Of a DNA stretch of 64,000 bases, positions 57,720 to 64,000 are shown one piece after another. Each line of letters opens with the position of its first letter. Position 1 is the stretch's first letter. The stretch is from Zopfochytrium polystomum (taxonomy: Eukaryota; Chytridiomycota; Chytridiomycetes; Chytridiales; Chytridiaceae), in assembly GCA_025765615.1 (NCBI GenBank), contig JAIVFJ010000016.1, positions 186,001-250,000 on the forward strand, read 5' to 3'. The translations under genes were made by a program, and so were the position numbers. Under the pieces are notes generated by a model that did no database searches, was not told where the DNA came from, and saw only the letters and a program-made list of their open reading frames with translations.

Positions 57720-59520
57720 TCAAAGCTGCTGGGAATGCGAGTCGTCGCTTTTGCTGCCAGCCGCTTTTTGCTTTCTGGACTTTGGCCTGCCTCGCACTGC
57801 TGCAGGCTCCGGGTTCAAAATACTTTGCTGCACCGGTCTGTCGACAATTGCTTGGGATTGCTCAAGGAGGCACTGCTTTGTCGACACCGGCACATCAGCG
57901 GCAACCGCCAAAACAGCCTCAAGCTGTTTGTCAAGAGACGACAGAGGCATGTGCGCAGGTTGGATGACCTTATTAAAAATGCGCCAATGTGGGTGAACGA
58001 CTTCCGTGGTGATTGCCCTCCCACTGTGTATGGCTGCGGAAATTTCGTGGACGAATGGGAGACCGAATGATGCTCGTTAGCGACCGTTGCACTCAGTAAC
58101 TCTTTCTTCTAACCGATGTATCTGCGATAGAATTAAGTCCAGCGCGTAGTGGGATATTCTTGTGAGGCCAGGTCCAAGGAAATGATGAAAGAAACGCAAA
58201 GGTCGCTTAGTTAAATTCTCAGCCCTCAGGTCTAGCTCTCGTTTGTACTGGTGAGACAAATAGCATTCAATGCATAGAAATGCGCCAAGGAGGTCGTTGT
58301 TGGACTGTTCAAGGTATTTTTGACCACCAAGTGATTTTCTTCGACACAAGATGTAGCAGTATTCCCAAGATGCAGCTTCAAGTCGGTCCATGCATCGATG
58401 AAGCACTCCTTTTGCTCCAACCACTTTTCAACATAACTGACTGCTGCTGGCCAGTCTTCGAAGTAATTTCTCTGCAAGCGAGACATGGCCACTGATAACT
58501 CCTCCAAAGATTTGGAATAGGTCGCTGCAGTCCATTCCTTCAAGAAGGTCTCGAGCTTTTCGCCTGCACCAGTGCCAGTGAACATAGGCTTTACGTTTGC
58601 AACAACATTCTTATTGATGTGCCATCGACAAAGAAAATTGCTCAACATTGGAAAGACTTCTTGTAATGATTCATCAAAGCCAACTCGTGATCAGTGAGCA
58701 CGACACCAGGAACTCGTCCATTAAGCAAATTTGAAAGCTGCTGAAGCGCCCACGTATAGTCCTCCACCTCCTCCCGACACAGAAAAGCAAAAAATGCGAC
58801 GTTAAGGGTCTGGCCAATTTCCGAAACCGTAACGATATTAAGCAGAGGAAGCTGAAACCTGTTGGTTTTGTTAGTACAATCCATGAGAAGAACTGAAGGT
58901 CGAGCGCGAAAGTTCTCAATAGAGCGAGCAGATGCAAAGAAGAGGTGTTGGACATGATTTGTGCGGGGATCCAGCTGAAACGAGTTGTGGTAGCCAGTCG
59001 CCTGGAGTCGTTGTAGAAGCGCCTCCATCGAAGTCTGCCCCCCAAGCTCCTCCATTCGCAGCTTTTGCCGCATATTCGCGACGTCTTTTCACCTGAGGAG
59101 GATGCCTGGGAATCTAGATCGAAGTGAGTTAAGAATGAGCTGGTTTCCAATCCTGTCTGCGACAAGTGATCGGAAGTGTGATAAAGCCTCCGGTGATAAC
59201 TTTCTTGCAGCTGGAAGCGATCTTAGGCCTTCGATTGAGCAGGAATGTGAGCCGTTCGTTACGACAATCTTCCAAAGCCCGCGATCCAGCCCTGATCCAA
59301 TGAGCCTACCATTCAGCTTGAATGGACAGTCAACCAAACGAGTACTGGAGTTTGGGTGACAGTTGATGTCTTCGCCTGGTCGATAGTCACGTTTTCGATA
59401 GCTTCCACCTTGCATGCAATTGATCTGCACCCAATTGGCACTGCTGCTCGTGATCTTCACATGGTAACCACTCGTTTGCATGGCGTGTCGTGCACTCGAC
59501 CAGCTCCCGTCTTGTTTCAA
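57720..59520 (-). pseudogene. MULE transposase, broken
   Basis: Minus-strand frame from 59520 downwards. The N-terminal part resembles the FAR1/WRKY-GCM1-like DNA-binding region (STRLVDCPFKLNGRLI, then WKIVVTNGSHSCSIEG). The catalytic MULE domain follows: PSVLLMDCTNKTNRFQLPLL, FLCREEVEDYTWAL, VLTDHELALMN and FLCRWHINKNVVANVKP, with the acidic residues expected of the DDE triad (Asp in MDCT, Asp in TDHE). Damage: an in-frame TGA near 59089, a one-base deletion near 58648 (between KKSF and MLSNFLCRW), a frame change near 58300, an in-frame TAA near 58070, and a SWIM-like region in which the Cys of GLPC is replaced (GLPFVH). The C-terminal end has an AT-hook-like GRPKSRKQK. The copy cannot make active transposase as it stands. 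Confidence 0.85.
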
Positions 59521-59640
59521 AGACGATATTGTCCAGAGGGGCTGTCCGGTGTCTTCCAGTAAAGGTAACAGGAACTATCTCTCATTCAGATTATATGTAA
59601 AAGCGACAAAGAACGAAAAAGCGGGAAAAGAAAGAAAGTT

Positions 59641-59698
59641 GGTTCAAGGGGAGTCTTTCCGTCACTTAGAGGGGGGGAGCCTGGATGTAGTCGTTTCC
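59641..59698 (-). repeat. Right terminal inverted repeat of the MULE
   Basis: Inverted match to 57496-57552, followed by the target duplication TTACGATAT at 59699-59707. Confidence 0.9.
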
Positions 59699-59707
59699 TT
59701 ACGATAT

Positions 59708-61184
59708 TTGTCTCTCCTTAGCAAAGAAGACTAACAGAAAATCAGATAACCAATGCAAGGTTTTCCAAACTCTTGAACGACCTTGCAAGGACTCAGCTCG
59801 CGGCTACGGCGGTCGACCAGCGAGCAGGCAAGTCTCCTGAACTCGGCATCGCAAAGCCACTCGCTCCACTTAAGTTTCAATTCATTATTCTTCTACGGCT
59901 GTCCTTCGTTCGCCGGAATACTACATGGTGCATGATCCTACATTGCCTGAATGACTGGAAGTAAATGTGGAGAATCCTCCGCTCCTCTAGGACATTGGCC
60001 AGCCTCGACTGATCCTTCAAACTGTAGCATTTCGTTGCTCTATTCTCCGACCCTATATCTCTAGCCTATGCTGACCACAATGGTATAAATGCAGAATTTC
60101 CCCCATCAATATCTCACATTTGTTTCCCAGGAAAACAGCATCGAGCAAACCTCACCCGAACCCAATTTCCCCTCATTCCTGCTGATGCATTGACAATTTA
60201 AAAATGTGAAGGACAGTCTTTGCATCGACTGATAATTGTAGGCTAACCCGTTTAGCTGAAGCCAACTCCCTGACTGGGACGCAGGAGGAGGAGAAGAAGG
60301 AGGAGGTTTTCTGAGTTTCTGGAGTTTCTTTCCTGTCTGTTTGTTCTCCGGATTCGAACTCCGGTGTGCGTTGCTCTGAAAGACGGTGTGCGTTGCTCTG
60401 GATGCTCTGAACGTGGGAGAACACGTACCACCACCGTACCCTGCCCTGAACGTGGGAGAACACGTGCCACCACCGTACCCTGTCCACGGCGACTGATAAC
60501 CACACTGGGGTCTAGTGACAAACATCTATCCTTTATGAGCTTACACCATCCTCTCAAGAGCCAGAAGCTGGGACTCGCTTTTGTTTCTTGACCAGCAAAT
60601 CACCAGCGACATCTTCAAGGTCGCCTTTGTTTCCTCACTCCCTTCTGTTTCACTTTCAACTTCGTTCCCCCTTTGTTTAGGTCAAACCAAACACGAGTGT
60701 TTGGAAGAAATGAGGAACCTTTCTGCCAAAGTTCGTACCACTTCCTCTGACATCTGGCTCAGGTTTCCGCCCCAAGCGAAAATCCTTTATGATCGCCTTT
60801 GTCTTTCGTCATGATGCGTGATCTCGCTTGCTCCTTCCAACTCAAACACATTGGATAAACTTGCATGTCTACACGCCGGAATACATTTAAGAGCCCCTGA
60901 TGAGTATCTCATGGCCCACTGATGGCCAGCTGAGTGCCGATATCTACCTACGCTGGCCGCCGGACCAGCGGCGTTCCCTTGTTGTTGCACTCTCATGCAA
61001 GGTTGAACCAGGCAAGGACATTGCCCCGCGCACAGATATTGTCACGTGACCTGTCGTGCTGCAAGTTTGTCGTGTTTCTGGCCAATTTCTTGTTCGCTCC
61101 GAGGAACGGCGCCGATCCCATTGGCATCTCGCACACGGTTGTGTCCGATTGCTCTCAGCTGGGTTCGAAACACTGCCAACTGGG
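59708..61184. other. Spacer upstream of cyclase copy B
   Basis: No gene recognised. It contains a 39-bp tandem duplication at 60407-60484 and T/C-rich sequence at 60625-60680. The frame of exon 1 of copy B stays open upstream to 61056 but has no ATG there. The promoter of copy B must lie in this interval. Confidence 0.5.
60407..60484. repeat. 39-bp tandem repeat, two copies
   Basis: Units 60407-60445 and 60446-60484 are nearly identical (cores gaacgtgggagaacacgt and ccaccaccgtaccctg). A shorter repeat (gtgtgcgttgctctg, twice, at about 60363-60400) lies immediately before them. Confidence 0.85.
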
Positions 61185-64000
61185 ATGATCACAAATCCAT
61201 TCCACCGTCGCGATGCGGCCCAGATTCAAAGTCAAGAAAACGGCCGCTCCACATTAGCGGATCGGGTTAAAAAACTTCTGGGATCTTGTGTTAGGTCCTT
61301 CCTCAAAACGATCTTCGCCACACCATCGATTCCTCCCCTCGATCGATCCTCTCCCTTCTACAAATCGGACCATCCAAAACCGTCGCACGCGTTATCGCCA
61401 TCAGATGATCCCGAGACAACAAAATCTCCCATCAGGCTGGAGGTGGATGAGATTCTTTTTGAAATGTCGCTTCTAGACGGAACTGTGGATCGTCGGACAG
61501 TCAATGTTTCGCCTTGGCGGAGGCTCTTCCTTCAATTCCAATCACATGTCGCGGAGGAGCTCTACTATCGTAATGCATTATTTTACGGAGCCCTTCTGAT
61601 CATTCGAAGCTCGATCTGTCTGAATTTCTATATTGTCGTAATTTTGTTCGCTTTCTACCGCTCGGCGGAGTGGTTTCAGGAGGTGATTTGGACTGGACTG
61701 CTGGCGATCTGCGGAATCATCTACTTTTTGTACATAGTCGTGACCGTCTGGAAAGAAGGAGTACCGCTTGTATGGTTGGCGATGCGCTCAAAAGTGAGCA
61801 GGCAATTTATTGTGGCTGTGAATGTGAGCGTCAGCATAGTGATCTTCTCGGAGCTTTTCTCATGCTGTTAACGTAACGTAACCCTGAACCACATAAGATC
61901 GTGGGAACATCCATTTATCCCCTGGCTGACTTTTACTTTGCCAACCGGTTGTCGGACGTTGCCGGCCCCTTCGCGACCTGTGGGATAGTAGCCCTGAGCT
62001 GCCTCTCCGGAGTGTCCGCCTCATTCCGGTTAACTCTCCTCTACGTCTCACTGGAGCTGGTTATTTGTTTGTGGAAAGCTCTATTCATCGCAATGGCCTG
62101 GAAGAGCGCGCTTGGTGCAGTTCTCTATACCATTCCAATTCTAATGAGCTGTCTGCTAGTACTAGACGGTACCTACTCGCAGGACAAAAGCAGACGGATT
62201 AAGTAAGTGTTTCTCAGAGATGTTACCGCTAAAATAGCAAGAGCTTCTTAAAAGAGCAACTGGCAGAGCGTCAGCTGGAAGGACTGCAGCTCGACAGGAC
62301 GAAGACAGAGCAATTACTGTCTTTGGTCCTTCCGCCGAGCATCGTCGACAAGCTCCGTCACTGCGAGACTTCAAGCTTCGACAGTGCGGCTAACTGGATA
62401 AAATCAGGTACCGATCCCATTCCAGCAGCTCTTCGCCAACTCACTGAGCTTGAAGCCACGGTTATGTTCATGGACTTAAGCAATTATTACGAGCTCGCCG
62501 CGAAGTTGGGTTCCAAGCGGGACACTACTGTGCTATTGAATATGATTTTTTATGAAGTCGATAAAGTTCTACGGAAGTTTCCGGAAATTGAGAGAATTAA
62601 GGTAAGCGCCATGAAAAGTGCTACTATTTTGGTCACCTTACCAGCGTTTCAGGCAGTCAAGACAAAACTCATATTTCTCGGTGGTCTTGGCTCAGCGAAT
62701 CACCTTCAGGAAATGATTAATTTCGCATTGGACGTCCGTAAGACTTTAAGTAAAAAGGTTCTTTTGGAAATACCTTCCGATGGAAACGGTGGAGTGAAGA
62801 CGCTGAGAGCCAGCTTGAAATTTGCTTTTGGCTTACAAACAGGCAAGTGATTTCGAATAAATTTGAGAACATCTGAAGGTCGTTGCCCTCCCAGGCCCTT
62901 TAATGACTGGTATTGTGGGGAAAAAAGTATTCTGTTTCGAGGTAATCGGAAGGTGACTTCATATTACCTGTAACGAAGAGTCAAATTCCAGGTTTACGGC
63001 GATACGGTCAACACCGCCAGTAGAATGCTGTCGATAGCAAAAAGTGGTCAAATTGTCGTGCCGGCGACGACATGGTATGATGTTGCTCATGGTAAGTGAC
63101 GGCTCACGAGACGAGATTTCGCTGACACGGGGTTGCAACTGCCATTCATTCATAGCATACAAAGGAGCCGATCTTGGTCTGCACTTTGTCAAGGGAAAGG
63201 GCTTCTTGAATATCTACAACATTGAAACGCTATCGCGTCGACGAAGCAGTCTGCTGAATGAGATGGCGATAAGTGCCATGCCGTCCGACGAAGAAGCTCA
63301 GGGGCCAAATGAGGTATTTAGCAACTCTATGATTAGTCAAGCTGAGGCCTTAGTCGTTAGGATTCTCCCCTGAAAGTTTCATCGGTTCCGACGCCACGCA
63401 TAGACCCGAAGATAATGAGTCGGTCACACAACTCACACTTTGCAATGCCCAGCTCGGTCAATAGGCATCGCGGTGGATGTCGGGATGAGCTGTGGCGAGA
63501 ATCAGGATCTATGCAATTCGATCGCATAAGTGAATCCTCTCGTCTTCTTTTGGCTTCCCAAAACGGGAGCGAACGCTCGCTAGGTAGTAATAACTCGCGC
63601 TCAACTCGAGCAGAGTCAGATGCCGATGCCGGTCGACGTCGGTTGCTAACCCCTTTGACGAATAAGAAAGTACACCCGCTCGTGGAGCCTCAGACTGATG
63701 AACTCACGAACAACTCACATCGGCCGTCACCGACAGCAATGTCAAAAATATTTGGAGGTTCTGGGGCTGCTGCAAAAACGATTCAAACTAAGCGCAATGA
63801 CCTTGCCAACGCTTACAGCAAGCTAGACAAGCTGGAGGAAGGAAGAAGTTTCACAAGTATCCGGCACCATCCATATCTAGGAGAGCAAGTGGACAAAAAA
63901 ATAGGCGATGATCGAACGGAGCTAGTGGCCACGAGAAGATGCGACGTCAATCGTTTGATGAACGAGGAGAGAGTGGAAGACCTGCAACGGAAAATCTCTG
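61185..64000 (+). CDS. 12-TM class III nucleotidyl cyclase, copy B (3' truncated by window)
   Basis: Exons 61185-61823, 61898-62202, 62238-62601, 62653-62842, 62895-62941, 62992-63091, 63156-63313 and 63361 to beyond 64000. Start is ATG 61185 (MITNPFHRRDAAQ). Copy B parallels copy A closely: exon 2 is 305 nt in both, the GIVGK exon 47 nt in both and the VNTASRM exon 100 nt in both. Six hydrophobic segments (about residues 130-310) precede C1: VMFMDLSNYYELAAK (Asp about 394), then KAVKTKLIFLGG in place of the usual KTIGD, then FEVYGDTVNTASRM. So C1 shows the same loss of the second metal Asp and retention of Lys, Glu, Asn and Arg. The fourth intron (62843-62894) begins GC, where copy A has GT. 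The last visible exon is a Ser/Arg-rich linker (LKVSSVPTPRIDP, homologous to LKVSKLATPRIDP in A). The second membrane set and C2 lie outside the window. Confidence 0.88.

Larger units (their letters stand above)
57496..59698. mobile_element. Mutator-like (MULE) DNA transposon, decayed, 2.2 kb
   Basis: Terminal inverted repeats of about 57 bases bound the element: left 57496-57552 (begins GGGAACGGCTACATCC), right 59641-59698 (its complement begins GGAAACGACTACATCC). They share a long identical block around CTCTAAGTGACGGAAAGACT and differ at a few positions. Direct repeats of 9 bases flank it: TTATAATAT (57487-57495) and TTACGATAT (59699-59707), 7 of 9 identical, as expected for a MULE target duplication after some drift. 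The interior holds a broken MULE transposase on the minus strand. It sits exactly between the two tandem cyclase genes. Confidence 0.9.

Noticed and set aside
57613..58070. Plus-strand frames inside the MULE as passenger genes
   Set aside because: They are antisense to the transposase C-terminal region, which is recognisable on the minus strand.
60407..60484. CRISPR-like or regulatory array
   Set aside because: Only two direct copies without spacers; a simple local duplication in a eukaryotic genome.

Overview
This window is nuclear DNA from a eukaryote. Most genes are split by short introns (about 40-100 nt, GT-AG with a few GC-AG), spacing is compact, both strands are used, and CT/GA, poly-T and poly-C tracts are frequent. 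An axonemal outer-arm dynein heavy chain (24911-39177, minus) shows that the organism builds motile cilia or flagella. Together with a BRCT-WGR-PARP protein of the fungal layout, an Arp9-like actin-related protein and a Mutator-like (MULE) transposon, this best fits a zoosporic, early-diverging fungus (chytrid-like). Another flagellated protist cannot be excluded from sequence alone.

Layout. 1-4.7 kb: a protein phosphatase-1 inhibitor of the PPP1R11/YPI1 family, a broken minus-strand reading frame, a conserved protein of unknown function and a small three-exon gene. 5.2-8.5 kb: a 16-exon poly(ADP-ribose) polymerase. 8.7-11 kb: a membrane-anchored leucine-rich-repeat protein. 11-15 kb: mostly non-coding, with one doubtful minus-strand gene. 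15.2-24.5 kb: a multipass membrane protein, a BTB-like protein with long acidic linkers, a mitochondrial-type UPF0598 (C8orf82-like) protein, an MFSD1-type transporter and a Q/P-rich disordered protein. 24.9-43.4 kb: the dynein heavy chain, alpha-tubulin (minus) and, divergent from it, the actin-related protein. 46.4-52.5 kb: a Golgi-type SGNH/PC-esterase, the mRNA-export factor GLE1 and the ER-Golgi protein YIF1. 52.8-64 kb: two tandem 12-TM-type class III nucleotidyl cyclase genes separated by a decayed MULE with intact terminal inverted repeats; the second gene runs off the window.

The most interesting feature is the cyclase pair. The complete copy has the 6TM-C1-6TM-C2 layout of animal transmembrane adenylyl cyclases, but the catalytic roles of the two cyclase domains are exchanged. 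C1 keeps the base-binding Lys and the transition-state Asn/Arg and has lost one metal Asp; C2 keeps both metal Asp residues and has lost the Lys and the Asn/Arg. Canonical fungal adenylyl cyclase (Cyr1 type) has no such topology.

Several otherwise good genes (alpha-tubulin, the PC-esterase, a minus-strand frame near 2 kb) carry single-base frame breaks, so uncorrected indels in the assembly are a real possibility. Exon borders were placed by hand from splice consensus, reading phase and protein family patterns; most should be right to within a base or two.
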